10,697 bases of DNA from Jeotgalicoccus sp036782755. Its GTDB lineage: Bacteria; Bacillota; Bacilli; Staphylococcales; Salinicoccaceae. A model generated the notes under the pieces. The model had not been told where the DNA came from and did no database searches. It saw only the letters and a list, made by a program, of their open reading frames with translations. Below are positions 1-6,934 of this stretch, piece by piece; the stretch's first letter is position 1, and each line of letters begins with the position of its first letter. The DNA is taken from NCBI GenBank assembly GCA_036782755.1, contig DAIPYL010000048.1, forward strand, positions 1 to 10,697, written 5' to 3'. The position numbers and the translations under genes were made by a program.

Positions 1-15
1 AAGGCGGGATAATCA

Positions 16-492
16 ATGAGCAGTATTTATGATATAGAAGTTGAAAATAAAGACCACAGCACTTACACACTCGATAAGTACGAAGACCATGTAATAGTTA
101 TCGTTAACACAGCAACAAAATGCGGTTTAAGCGGTCAATTTGATGGACTTGAAAAATTGTATCAGCAGTATAAAGATCAGAAGTTTGTTATTCTCGGCTT
201 CCCGTGCAACCAGTTTGCTAATCAGGAGCCCGGCAGCGGCGAAGACGCAGCTGAAGCTTGTAAAATTAATTACGGTGTTACTTTCCCGATTCATGAAAAA
301 ATTAATGTTAACGGTGAAAATGAACATCCGTTATTCACTCATTTAAAAGAACAGCAGGGCGGACTGCTCGGCAGTAAAATCAAATGGAACTTCACTAAAT
401 TTGTAATAGACAGAAACGGTGAAGTCGTAAAAAGATTCGGACCTAAGGACGAGCCTGAAAAAATGGATAGTCTTATACAGGAACTGCTGTAA
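16..492 (+). CDS. bsaA: Glutathione peroxidase family protein (BsaA-like thiol peroxidase)
   Basis: This 158-residue protein is the usual length of the small bacterial glutathione peroxidase family, which reduces hydrogen or organic peroxides in the cytoplasm. The family pattern is complete: the peroxidatic site NTATKCG with Cys36, the GFPCNQF block with Cys64, the NQEPG motif with Gln70, Cys82 in ACKINYG, and the KWNFTKF motif with Trp124 and Asn125. Cys36 and Cys82 sit where the yeast Gpx3-type enzymes carry their peroxidatic and resolving cysteines. Reduction by thioredoxin, or another low-molecular-weight thiol system, is therefore more likely than by glutathione (inference). There is no selenocysteine codon. 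The ATG at 16 follows a purine-rich AAGGCGGG at 1-8, an imperfect ribosome site at suitable distance. The gene ends just before a strong hairpin terminator. Its upstream promoter lies outside the window. The family call is firm; the physiological reductant is not shown by the sequence. Confidence 0.95.
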   Translation: MSSIYDIEVENKDHSTYTLDKYEDHVIVIVNTATKCGLSGQFDGLEKLYQQYKDQKFVILGFPCNQFANQEPGSGEDAAEACKINYGVTFPIHEKINVNGENEHPLFTHLKEQQGGLLGSKIKWNFTKFVIDRNGEVVKRFGPKDEPEKMDSLIQELL

Positions 493-498
493 CAATAT

Positions 499-535
499 AA
501 AAATGCCTTACCGGTTATTCCGGTAAGGCATTTTT
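499..535. terminator. Bidirectional intrinsic terminator between bsaA and the RND pump gene
   Basis: A perfect 16-bp stem runs AAAAATGCCTTACCGG (499-514), loop TTATT (515-519), then the exact reverse complement at 520-535. Read on the plus strand the hairpin ends in TTTTT, and read on the minus strand it also ends in TTTTT. It can therefore stop transcription from the peroxidase gene (stop at 490-492) and from the converging RND gene (stop at 544-546). Confidence 0.92.
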
Positions 536-543
536 CATTACTC

Positions 544-3500
544 TTAATTGTTCCGGCTGTTTTTCATTTTATCGATTAAGTCCTGCATTTCATCGATATA
601 ATTACGTTCCGGCTCTTCTTCATTTATATTCATTTCTTCACTACGTTCATCCTGGCGTTTCTTTTCATCAATATCTTTCTGGGTAATTATTTTACCTTCA
701 GGCGTCATGTACTTCTTATGCATATTGCGTGTCTCTTTATCAACATAGCTGTAGAAAATTGGAATAACAAACAAAGTAAAGACTGTACTGCTGACGAGTC
801 CTCCAATTACTACAGTTCCCATAGGTGCAATAAGTTCTCCGCCTTCGCCGATACCGAGTGCCAGCGGCAGCATACCTAACGCAGTTGTCAAAGCAGTAAT
901 GACTATTGGACGGAATCTGTGCTGCACTGTCAGCTCAATTGCTTCAAGTGTAGGAATACCTTTTGCTTTCTGCTGATTAATATAATCGACCAGCAGGATG
1001 GAGTTATTAACCACAATACCAAGAAGGATAATAATACCAATAGCGGACACTACACTCAGCGGGCTGCCTGTAACTACAAGAGCTGCCATAACACCGACAA
1101 TACTTAATGGCATTGCCATAATAACAATAAACGGATGTCTGAATGATTCAAACTGCGCCACCATTACCAGGTAGATAAATATGATGCCCAGTCCAATGGC
1201 CAGAACCATTTGCGGAATAGCATCTTCCAGCATTTCAAAATCTCCTCCGAGAGAATAATGAGTGTCTTCACTGAAATCTGTATCAGCCACAATATTGTCA
1301 ACGTATGAACCGGCTTCGCTGAGAGACATAGCAGAACTGTAAGTTACCGTCAGTTCACTTGTTTCTTCCTGGTCGCTGCGTGTAATTAACGGAAGCATTT
1401 CAGCTTCTTCAAGTTCAGCAACCTCACTAATTGTGATGTACTCACCTTCAGCATTTGGAATTTCAAGTGCTTCAAAGTCAGAGATGCTCTCAAGAACTGT
1501 ATCCGGGTATTTAACATTAATAGTCAAGAAGTCTTCACCTGTTTCAACAGTAGAAGCACTTACACCATTTGAAGCTTCATACAGGGCGGTGCCGATTTGT
1601 GCCGCTTGCAAGCCGTTTTCACGTGCTGCATCACGGTCCACTCTAATCTGCATTTCTTCAACCATATCTTCACGGCTTGAAGTAACGCCTTCGATCTCAC
1701 TATCTTCTTCGAGAGCTTCAATGATAATTGCTTCTGATTCCTGCAGTCTGTCTGCATTATCATCTGACACACTCAGAGTCAGTGTATTCGGTTCTGAGCT
1801 CATACCGGATTGAGACATTGGAGTCACAGTGATTTCTGCCGACTCATCGAGCGTTTCAATTTCATTTTCTATATTATTTATAAATTCATTTGTTGTTACA
1901 TTGCGGTCTCCCTGACCAACTAATGTAGCAGTAATGCTCGCTTCATTAGCGCCCGACGACATAGGCATCATCGGCTGGGAAGATCCCACATTACTTAAAT
2001 AAGTTTCTACTTCAGAGTAATTTTCAAGTTCAGTTTCAATAAGCTCAACAGTTTCGAGCGTATCTTCATAAATAGTGCCTTGTTCTTTTTCAACTGAGAT
2101 TGTAAGAGCACCTTCATCACTCTCAGGTAATAAAGTCAGCCCCTGATTGTATATGCCTAAAATACCTGCAATCATCAGTAGTGCAGTAATAACCAGTACT
2201 AGTAAACGGTGTTTCAAAGACCATCTTGTAAACCTGGTTAAAAGTTTCATATATGGTCTGTTACTGCGTACTTCTTCAGTATTTTCTGCAGGTGCCTTCA
2301 GTATTCTGCTCGCCAGCATAGGCACTACTGTCAATGAAATAAACAGCGATGCAAATAAACTGAATACAACAGTAATAGCAAGCGGCGTAAAGAGCTGGCC
2401 GACAAGCCCGCTGACAAACACAACCGGCAGGAATACAGCTGCAGTTGTTAAGGTAGAGGCAATGATTGCGGAAGCAACTTCACCGGTACCCTCACTTGCC
2501 GCTTTCTTAGGATCTTTGCCCATCGACAGATGACGGTATATATTTTCTATAACCACTACTGCATTATCAACCAGCATACCGATACCAAGTGCCAGACCAC
2601 CAAGTGTCATCAGATTAATACTGATATCAGTAAAGAACAGCAACGCAAATGTAGTGATAACCGAGAATGGTATCGCCAGTCCAATAATTAGAGGTGCTTT
2701 CAGATTTCTAAGGAAAGCAAAGAGAATAATCATGGCAAGTATTGCACCGCTTATGAGCGATGTATATACACTGTTAATAGCAATATCAATAAATTCACCT
2801 TCATCATACAGTGTTTCTATCGTTAAATTGCTGAATTCATCTTCATTAAGCTTTTCATCGAGTACTTCATTAAATTCATTATTTACATTCGATGCATTGG
2901 CATCGGATGACAGCATAACGTCAATCGACAGCGCATCTTCCTGATTCAGTCTCGTGATTGAATTGCTGTCCTGCTCTTCAATCGACACGTCTGCCACATC
3001 ATCCAGTGTCAGTGTCCCGCCGTCCGGCAAATCCGCTATCACCAGTTCACGAAGTGTTTCAACTCCGTCGATGTTACTGACTGTGCGTGTTGAGATTGAA
3101 GTACGGCTTTCTGTATCAACTATCGTTGCGTTAGGGATAGATATATTGTTCGCTTCTATCAGTCCGGCAACATCGCTTTGACTCAGCTTGACCTTCGATA
3201 ATGCCTCGGTATCCAGGTTCACTTGGATTTCTTCGACGACAGTACCATTTTGAGTTATTGAAGCTACACCTTCAATATTTTCTAATTCAGTAACCAGGTC
3301 GTCGACCTGGTCTTGATAATCAGCGACATTCTCACCGCTTGAAGTCACTGCCATCTGGATGCTCGGCAGCATCGAGATGTCGAATTCCAAGAAAGAAGGG
3401 CTTCCCGCCTGATCAGGTAATTCAACACTTTCCAATGCTCTTGTGATGTCGCTTTCAACTTCATCAATTGTCATATCATAACCAAATTCTAAAATAACAA

Positions 3501-3768
3501 CTGAAGAACTTTCCTGTGACTGTGACGATATATTCGATAGTCCGTTAATGGATGACAATTCCGATTCGATCGGTTTCGTGACATCCTCCATTACTTCCTC
3601 AGGACCTGCCCCCTGGTAAGTAGTTGCCACTGCCGCAATCGGCGGCTGGATGTTTGGCATAAGCTGGAGTGGAAGTCTTGTTAAAGAGACAATTCCGAGC
3701 AGCATAAGTATAATCATAACGACGATTGTAAATTTAGGACGCCTTATGGAAAAATCCGATAGTTTCAA
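544..3768 (-). CDS. swrC: RND family efflux transporter, AcrB/SwrC-like permease
   Basis: This 1074-residue integral membrane pump has the full duplicated RND layout: membrane helix 1 near residues 13-30, a large extracytoplasmic domain to about 330, helices 2-6 (about 334-487), helix 7 (about 520-540), a second large domain to about 850, helices 8-12 (about 852-1007), and a charged cytoplasmic tail of about 65 residues. Family motifs include the GGLALGIGMLVDNAVVVIEN stretch (391-410) and LGIVVNNSILLVDY (916-929). The Asp-Asp pair of AcrB helix 4 is Asp401-Asn402 here, and helix 10 has Asn921-Asn922 where AcrB has its lysine. Size, lone position without membrane-fusion or outer-membrane partners, and a divergent TetR-type regulator resemble SwrC (YerP) of Bacillus subtilis, a surfactin-resistance pump. 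A role in exporting amphipathic or toxic compounds is inference. The start is TTG at 3768, supported by TAAGGAG at 3779-3785, 10 nt upstream. The symbol is by similarity and the substrate is unknown. Confidence 0.93.
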   Translation of the reverse strand: MKLSDFSIRRPKFTIVVMIILMLLGIVSLTRLPLQLMPNIQPPIAAVATTYQGAGPEEVMEDVTKPIESELSSINGLSNISSQSQESSSVVILEFGYDMTIDEVESDITRALESVELPDQAGSPSFLEFDISMLPSIQMAVTSSGENVADYQDQVDDLVTELENIEGVASITQNGTVVEEIQVNLDTEALSKVKLSQSDVAGLIEANNISIPNATIVDTESRTSISTRTVSNIDGVETLRELVIADLPDGGTLTLDDVADVSIEEQDSNSITRLNQEDALSIDVMLSSDANASNVNNEFNEVLDEKLNEDEFSNLTIETLYDEGEFIDIAINSVYTSLISGAILAMIILFAFLRNLKAPLIIGLAIPFSVITTFALLFFTDISINLMTLGGLALGIGMLVDNAVVVIENIYRHLSMGKDPKKAASEGTGEVASAIIASTLTTAAVFLPVVFVSGLVGQLFTPLAITVVFSLFASLFISLTVVPMLASRILKAPAENTEEVRSNRPYMKLLTRFTRWSLKHRLLVLVITALLMIAGILGIYNQGLTLLPESDEGALTISVEKEQGTIYEDTLETVELIETELENYSEVETYLSNVGSSQPMMPMSSGANEASITATLVGQGDRNVTTNEFINNIENEIETLDESAEITVTPMSQSGMSSEPNTLTLSVSDDNADRLQESEAIIIEALEEDSEIEGVTSSREDMVEEMQIRVDRDAARENGLQAAQIGTALYEASNGVSASTVETGEDFLTINVKYPDTVLESISDFEALEIPNAEGEYITISEVAELEEAEMLPLITRSDQEETSELTVTYSSAMSLSEAGSYVDNIVADTDFSEDTHYSLGGDFEMLEDAIPQMVLAIGLGIIFIYLVMVAQFESFRHPFIVIMAMPLSIVGVMAALVVTGSPLSVVSAIGIIILLGIVVNNSILLVDYINQQKAKGIPTLEAIELTVQHRFRPIVITALTTALGMLPLALGIGEGGELIAPMGTVVIGGLVSSTVFTLFVIPIFYSYVDKETRNMHKKYMTPEGKIITQKDIDEKKRQDERSEEMNINEEEPERNYIDEMQDLIDKMKNSRNN

Positions 3769-3778
3769 ATTGAGTACT

Positions 3779-3785
3779 CTCCTTA
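3779..3785 (-). promoter_or_regulatory. Ribosome binding site fixing the TTG start of the RND gene
   Basis: On the minus strand TAAGGAG lies 10 nt upstream of the TTG at 3768-3766. There is no in-frame ATG near it, and the protein from the TTG begins KLSDFSIRRPKFT, the typical N-terminus of RND pumps. The pump therefore seems to be translated from a TTG codon. Confidence 0.8.
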
Positions 3786-3797
3786 TATATTGTTTAT

Positions 3798-3826
3798 TTG
3801 TTTAAGCCGACAACGTGTTGTATAAT
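3798..3826 (+). promoter_or_regulatory. Promoter for the TetR-family regulator gene
   Basis: The -35 box TTGTTT (3798-3803) and the perfect -10 box TATAAT (3821-3826) are separated by 17 bp, a housekeeping sigma-A arrangement. Transcription would start near 3833, leaving a leader of roughly 80 nt before the regulator. The spacer holds the dyad at 3810-3821, so the bound regulator could block this promoter. Confidence 0.7.
3810..3821. promoter_or_regulatory. Candidate operator dyad for the TetR-family regulator
   Basis: ACAACGTGTTGT is an inverted repeat with 5-bp arms around a GT centre. It abuts and overlaps by one base the -10 box of the regulator promoter and lies about 7 bp beyond the predicted start site of the opposing pump promoter. 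A short dyad placed like this in a divergent regulator/pump region is a typical TetR-family autoregulatory site. The assignment is inferred from position, with no known consensus to compare. Confidence 0.45.
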
Positions 3827-3834
3827 CCCTTATA

Positions 3835-3863
3835 ATCATAATAAAGTAGTTGAATACTATCAA
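3835..3863 (-). promoter_or_regulatory. Promoter for the RND pump gene
   Basis: Read on the minus strand, -35 TTGATA (3863-3858) and -10 TATGAT (3840-3835) are separated by exactly 17 bp. The predicted start is near 3828, giving a leader of about 60 nt before the TTG codon. This promoter faces the regulator promoter, so polymerases at the two sites would start within a few bases of each other and probably exclude one another. Confidence 0.65.
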
Positions 3864-3901
3864 TAAACAATAACCGGTAATGTGTTGAAAAATAGAAAGA
3901 A

Positions 3902-4492
3902 GTGTCTAAAATGAGTCAAAGAGATGTGACCAGAAACAACCTGATAGAAGCATTTTGGGATATTTATAAAATAAAACCTCTGTCAAAAATTACCGTTAAA
4001 GAGATAACAGATAAAGCAGGATATAACCGCGGAACATTTTATACATACTTCAGTGATATAAATGAAATTTTGACTCTGCTTAAAGAAGGCTTAATCCCGA
4101 CAAGAGATATGATTATCGGTCCGCTGATGATGCTCGATAAAAACGGCGGCAATATTTTCGATACGCTGGAGCGGACGAATGATTACGTCAAAGAACACAG
4201 TGATAAAATTTCAGTTCTGATTGGACCTGAAGGTGATCCCAGTTTTGTTCACGAATTTAAAATGCGTATCAGAATGATTATTATGGATTACGTTTATGAA
4301 CTTAAAATTAAAGAACCTGAAAAAATCGAGTACATTATTGAATATCAATTATCAGCTCTTATCGGTATGTTTCAATTATGGCTGGAGAAGAACGGGGAAG
4401 TTGATGAAATAATTCTGGGTAATTTCGTTGAAGATATTTCGAATCAGGGCGTTACAACCTTAATGACTTCCATGCTGAATAATAAGGAGTAA
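3902..4492 (+). CDS. TetR/AcrR family transcriptional regulator
   Basis: This is a 196-residue regulator (193 if it starts at ATG 3911). The N-terminal DNA-binding domain is clear: a helix at about 10-25, then the helix-turn-helix KITVKEITDKAGYNRGTFYT (29-48) followed by YFSDINEIL, where the Tyr-Phe pair and following helix are family hallmarks. The C-terminal two thirds are helical and unlike any ligand-binding domain I can name. It is divergent from the RND pump and so probably represses it, being released by a pump substrate. This matches YerO next to SwrC in Bacillus (context inference). The GTG at 3902 has no well-spaced ribosome site, whereas ATG at 3911 follows the weak AGAAGTG (3898-3904) at 6 nt, so 3911 is the more likely start. 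The gene ends at TAA 4490-4492 before a hairpin. The family call is firm; the effector is unknown. Confidence 0.92.
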   Translation: MSKMSQRDVTRNNLIEAFWDIYKIKPLSKITVKEITDKAGYNRGTFYTYFSDINEILTLLKEGLIPTRDMIIGPLMMLDKNGGNIFDTLERTNDYVKEHSDKISVLIGPEGDPSFVHEFKMRIRMIIMDYVYELKIKEPEKIEYIIEYQLSALIGMFQLWLEKNGEVDEIILGNFVEDISNQGVTTLMTSMLNNKE

Positions 4493-4495
4493 ATC

Positions 4496-4528
4496 AACCC
4501 CCGGAACTGTTTCTCAGTTCCGGGGGTT
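4496..4528. terminator. Hairpin terminator between the TetR regulator and dihydrofolate reductase genes
   Basis: A perfect 14-bp GC-rich stem, AACCCCCGGAACTG (4496-4509) and its complement (4515-4528), encloses a 5-nt loop. It starts 3 nt after the regulator stop and ends 13 nt before the dihydrofolate reductase stop. The T tracts are short on both sides (TTT on plus, TTGATTT on minus), so stem strength would have to compensate. It probably serves both converging genes. Confidence 0.8.
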
Positions 4529-4541
4529 TAAGCTGCAGTTA

Positions 4542-5033
4542 TTATTTTCTTCTCCATAATTCGAAAGTATGTTCATATAAATTTTTTTCATCAATAATAC
4601 CTTTTTCAGTTTTAACCAGTTCAAACTTATCATAGTCAAATTTTTCATCGAAATACGTATCGCCTTCAAATGTGTCATGAATGACCGTGCGGTATAATTC
4701 ATCGACTTCATCTTCGAACATTCTAAATAATACAGCACCGCCGATAATATAAAGATCTTTATCACCAGTCTGTTCAAGTTCAAGTATTTCTTCTTTAGAG
4801 TGAACTACTATTGCCCCCGGTGCTTCATAATCCCGCTGTCTTGTTAAGACGATATTCCGGCGGCCGGGGAGCGGTCTGTTCGGAATTGATTCATAAGTTT
4901 TTCGGCCGGTCACCATGTCGCCCCGCATCGTTATCTTTTTAAAAAAGGCAACATCAGCAGGCAGACGCCAAGGCAGTGCATCACCTTTACCGATTAGCCT
5001 GTTCTCATCTTCTGCCCAAACATAAGCAAGCAT
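4542..5033 (-). CDS. folA: Dihydrofolate reductase
   Basis: The enzyme reduces dihydrofolate to tetrahydrofolate with NADPH in the cytoplasm and is the target of trimethoprim. From the start chosen here it has 163 residues, the usual chromosomal size. Motifs are in order: NRLIGKGDALPWRLPADVAF (11-30) with Trp22 and the catalytic Asp27, GRKTYESI (43-50), PLPGRRNIVLTR (54-65), YIIGGAVLF (95-103), and TYFDE near 126-130. The position equivalent to Staphylococcus aureus Phe98, whose change to Tyr gives trimethoprim resistance, is Ile97 here, as in the Escherichia coli enzyme. A longer frame opens at 5099, but the extra 22 residues are not part of the family fold. AAAGGAG at 5042-5048 is 8 nt before the ATG at 5033 and only 2 nt before the ATG at 5039, so 5033 is preferred. 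No thymidylate synthase gene is adjacent, although these two genes often neighbour each other. It follows the ABC cassette on the same strand after 133 bp. Confidence 0.96.
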   Translation of the reverse strand: MLAYVWAEDENRLIGKGDALPWRLPADVAFFKKITMRGDMVTGRKTYESIPNRPLPGRRNIVLTRQRDYEAPGAIVVHSKEEILELEQTGDKDLYIIGGAVLFRMFEDEVDELYRTVIHDTFEGDTYFDEKFDYDKFELVKTEKGIIDEKNLYEHTFELWRRK

Positions 5034-5041
5034 ATACATCT

Positions 5042-5048
5042 CTCCTTT
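5042..5048 (-). promoter_or_regulatory. Ribosome binding site deciding the folA start
   Basis: AAAGGAG on the minus strand is 8 nt from the ATG at 5033 and only 2 nt from an in-frame ATG at 5039. The spacing selects the downstream ATG and rules out the long frame that opens at 5099. Confidence 0.8.
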
Positions 5049-5090
5049 GAAACTAAAACTGTTGTTATAAATGTTATACCCTAATGCAGG

Positions 5091-5103
5091 ATGAATCATT
5101 CAT
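5091..5103. repeat. Perfect 13-bp palindrome upstream of folA
   Basis: ATGAATCATTCAT is a 6-1-6 perfect palindrome about 60 bp upstream of the folA start. Its AATNATT core resembles the centre of Fur/PerR/Zur boxes, but the outer bases do not fit those consensus sites. It may be an operator or chance. No convincing -35/-10 pair was found for folA, although TATAAC boxes occur downstream of the palindrome. Confidence 0.3.
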
Positions 5104-5134
5104 TTTTATAAAAACCCTTTGTCAGCAAGGTCTG

Positions 5135-5170
5135 TAACGCTATGCAATACAATATAACGCATGGCGTTAT
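5135..5170. repeat. TAACGC repeats and small hairpin at the end of the ABC cassette
   Basis: TAACGC occurs at 5135-5140 and again at 5155-5160, 20 bp apart. The second copy forms a 7-bp hairpin (ATAACGC 5154-5160, loop ATG, GCGTTAT 5164-5170) that overlaps the stop codon of the ABC ATPase gene. On the minus strand no T run follows, so it is at best a weak terminator, and readthrough into folA is possible. Confidence 0.35.
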
Positions 5171-5823
5171 TTTATATATTCTGCAAGTAAGTCTTTGTAG
5201 AATGAGTCTTTTCCGATAATAACAACACGGTCGCATAAGTCTTTAATTTCATTCATATCATGAGATGTATAAATAATAAGTGTATCGTTGTTCTTCGCAT
5301 GAGTTTTTAAAAACTCTCCAATTTCTATCCTCGATTTTAAATCGATACCTGCAGTCGGCTCATCCAGCAGCAGAAATTCAGGATCATTTATTAAACTGAT
5401 AGCAAGATTCAGTTTCCGCTTCATACCTCCGGATAATTTTCTGACTTTAGTATCGTGTCTATCCAGCTGTATGTTATTCAGCAGCGTTTTCAATTCATTC
5501 ACAGATTTCTTAGCAGGTGACAGCTTTTGAAAGAACTTCATATTTTCAATGACAGTTAAATCTTCCCATATAGCAATATCCTGAGGTACATATCCGATAA
5601 CTGTTCTGTGTGCTTTAAAATACTTTTTGTATGGTTTGCCGTTTAAATACAGTTCTCCGCTATCAGGCTTCGACAAAGTCGCTAAAATTTTCAGCAGTGT
5701 TGATTTGCCTGCACCGTTCTCACCAACGAGTCCGATAATCTCTCCCTGCTCTGCGGACATACTGAAGTCCGTCAGCACATGACGCTTACCATAACTTTTA
5801 TTTACGGAGTTAACTTCCAGCAT
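5167..5823 (-). CDS. ABC transporter ATP-binding protein
   Basis: This 218-residue cytoplasmic ATPase powers the two permeases encoded just upstream. All ABC elements are present: Walker A GENGAGKS (34-41), Q-loop VPQD with Gln81, signature LSGGMKRKL (130-138), Walker B LLLDEP with Asp154 and Glu155, and the switch His188 in TSHDM. It is short, ending soon after the H-loop region, and lacks the C-terminal extension of the larger ABC-2 drug-export ATPases such as DrrA. The ATG at 5823 has GGAGGG (5830-5835) 6 nt upstream, inside the end of the preceding permease gene. The two genes overlap by 14 nt (5810-5823), which points to translational coupling and fixed stoichiometry. It is the last gene of the cassette. 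Substrate cannot be inferred from this subunit; the motif-based family call is firm. Confidence 0.95.
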   Translation of the reverse strand: MLEVNSVNKSYGKRHVLTDFSMSAEQGEIIGLVGENGAGKSTLLKILATLSKPDSGELYLNGKPYKKYFKAHRTVIGYVPQDIAIWEDLTVIENMKFFQKLSPAKKSVNELKTLLNNIQLDRHDTKVRKLSGGMKRKLNLAISLINDPEFLLLDEPTAGIDLKSRIEIGEFLKTHAKNNDTLIIYTSHDMNEIKDLCDRVVIIGKDSFYKDLLAEYIK

Positions 5824-6934
5824 TGTTATCCCTCCAAATCCAAATGAGTATTAAAACTGCACTGAGAATGAACCATAGAATATTAAGTTCATTCTCTACA
5901 AACATCTGCACCGGGTGCAGCGAGGATATTAAAGACAGTCCTGTCAGTGAAACAATAACTGGCATGACTAACTGAAGCGCCAGCCCAATAATCGTTAATG
6001 CCACGGCTGCCTGATATAATTTCACCGGGGATTTTACAGAAATGGCCAGTAAAAATGCAATGACATTTATAACAATCCGGTACATGACGAGAGACAGAAA
6101 ACTAATATCCGCTTCCAGTACTTCTTTTATCACCACATAAGTAACACTGTCTATTATCAACATCACAGCGGTCATAAGAACTAACGTCAGCAGCATAAAC
6201 TTCGTATATGAATGCTTCATAAAATTAAATCTGACCCTGGCACTGCTGATAGTTTCACGTGTAACAAAATCGAACGTAAAAATAGTTACGGTGAACGTAA
6301 TATAAGCCCAAACTATCCATGGATGAAAGGCTGGTGTTTCTTCGATATCAGCCGATTCTCCAAGGAAATAAAACACCTGTTGCAAGAGATTCGTATCTGT
6401 TTCTGTACTTTTGCGTTCAGCTGCTATATCTTCAGCAGTCACAGCTGTCTCATCCAGCAGATTATTCTGCAGCTCCAGCACATAATCAACAGTCGTGTAT
6501 TCACCCATCTGCTCCTGCACGAGCGAGGCTGCCAGTTCTTTTGCCGGTTCGTAATAGATCGAGCGGTCTGTATAATACGTTTCAATTAAGTCCCTGCGCT
6601 GACCTTCACGTATTTTTTCTGCAAAGTCTTCCGGCAGTATAAACACACTGTCCAGCCTGTATTGTTCCAGCTCTCTTAGAACAGCTGTACTATTTGTTGT
6701 ATTAAATACTTCAACATCCATAAATTCGCTGCTCTTAAGCCCTTCTATAAAGATATTTGCTTCTGCACTGCTTTCATGGACAACTACTGCTGCAGGCACT
6801 CTGAAGTCTTCCTTAGTATTGTTAATCACACTTGTGACGACGAGTGTCAGCAGCAATGGCAAAATGAGCCACAATAATATTTTCGGCAGCTGCAACTTTA
6901 TGAGCAGCCATCTCGCGTATATCATATCCATCAT
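5810..6934 (-). CDS. ABC-2 type transporter permease (second subunit)
   Basis: This 374-residue membrane protein has the ABC-2 layout with an inserted outer domain. One helix lies near residues 17-37, followed by an extracytoplasmic segment of about 165 residues (40-203) and a cluster of five helices (about 204-223, 245-270, 277-300, 306-330, 350-367). This plan is shared with YhgE-like and LnrM/LnrN-like permeases. It probably pairs with the preceding 406-residue permease, which has the same plan, to form a heterodimeric channel driven by the downstream ATPase. Its ATG at 6934 overlaps the stop of the preceding gene as ATGA (6931-6934), and GAAGGAG lies 11 nt upstream. A second ATG follows at once, so the start could shift by one codon. 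Sequence similarity to named transporters is too low by eye to assign a substrate. The acidic outer segment carries no cysteine. Confidence 0.88.
   Translation of the reverse strand: MMDMIYARWLLIKLQLPKILLWLILPLLLTLVVTSVINNTKEDFRVPAAVVVHESSAEANIFIEGLKSSEFMDVEVFNTTNSTAVLRELEQYRLDSVFILPEDFAEKIREGQRRDLIETYYTDRSIYYEPAKELAASLVQEQMGEYTTVDYVLELQNNLLDETAVTAEDIAAERKSTETDTNLLQQVFYFLGESADIEETPAFHPWIVWAYITFTVTIFTFDFVTRETISSARVRFNFMKHSYTKFMLLTLVLMTAVMLIIDSVTYVVIKEVLEADISFLSLVMYRIVINVIAFLLAISVKSPVKLYQAAVALTIIGLALQLVMPVIVSLTGLSLISSLHPVQMFVENELNILWFILSAVLILIWIWRDNNAGS

Larger units (their letters stand above)
3788..3872. repeat. 11-bp inverted repeat marking both divergent promoters
   Basis: TATTGTTTATT occurs at 3788-3798 on the plus strand and as its exact reverse complement at 3862-3872. 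Each copy runs into the -35 box of the promoter it precedes: TTGTTT at 3798 on the plus strand and TTGATA at 3863 on the minus strand. The control region is thus mirror-symmetric around about 3830. The copies might be half-sites for a shared regulator or simple AT-rich upstream elements. Confidence 0.6.

Noticed and set aside
1433..1813. 126-codon open frame antisense to the RND gene, and similar antisense frames at 2147-2533 and 2654-2944
   Set aside because: They lie wholly inside the RND coding sequence on the other strand, have Ser-rich low-complexity translations typical of antisense frames, and lack ribosome sites and family motifs.
544..3768. Partner genes for a tripartite RND system (membrane fusion or outer-membrane protein)
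   Set aside because: Neither neighbour encodes one, and a Gram-positive cell would not need the outer-membrane component. A stand-alone pump is the simpler reading.
5034..5099. N-terminal extension of dihydrofolate reductase to an ATG at 5099
   Set aside because: The extra 22 residues do not belong to the fold, and the strong ribosome site at 5042-5048 lies inside this stretch, serving the ATG at 5033.
6212..6642. Two plus-strand frames of 125 and 107 codons inside the second permease gene
   Set aside because: They overlap each other and a well-supported membrane-protein gene, and show no recognisable domain or translation signal.
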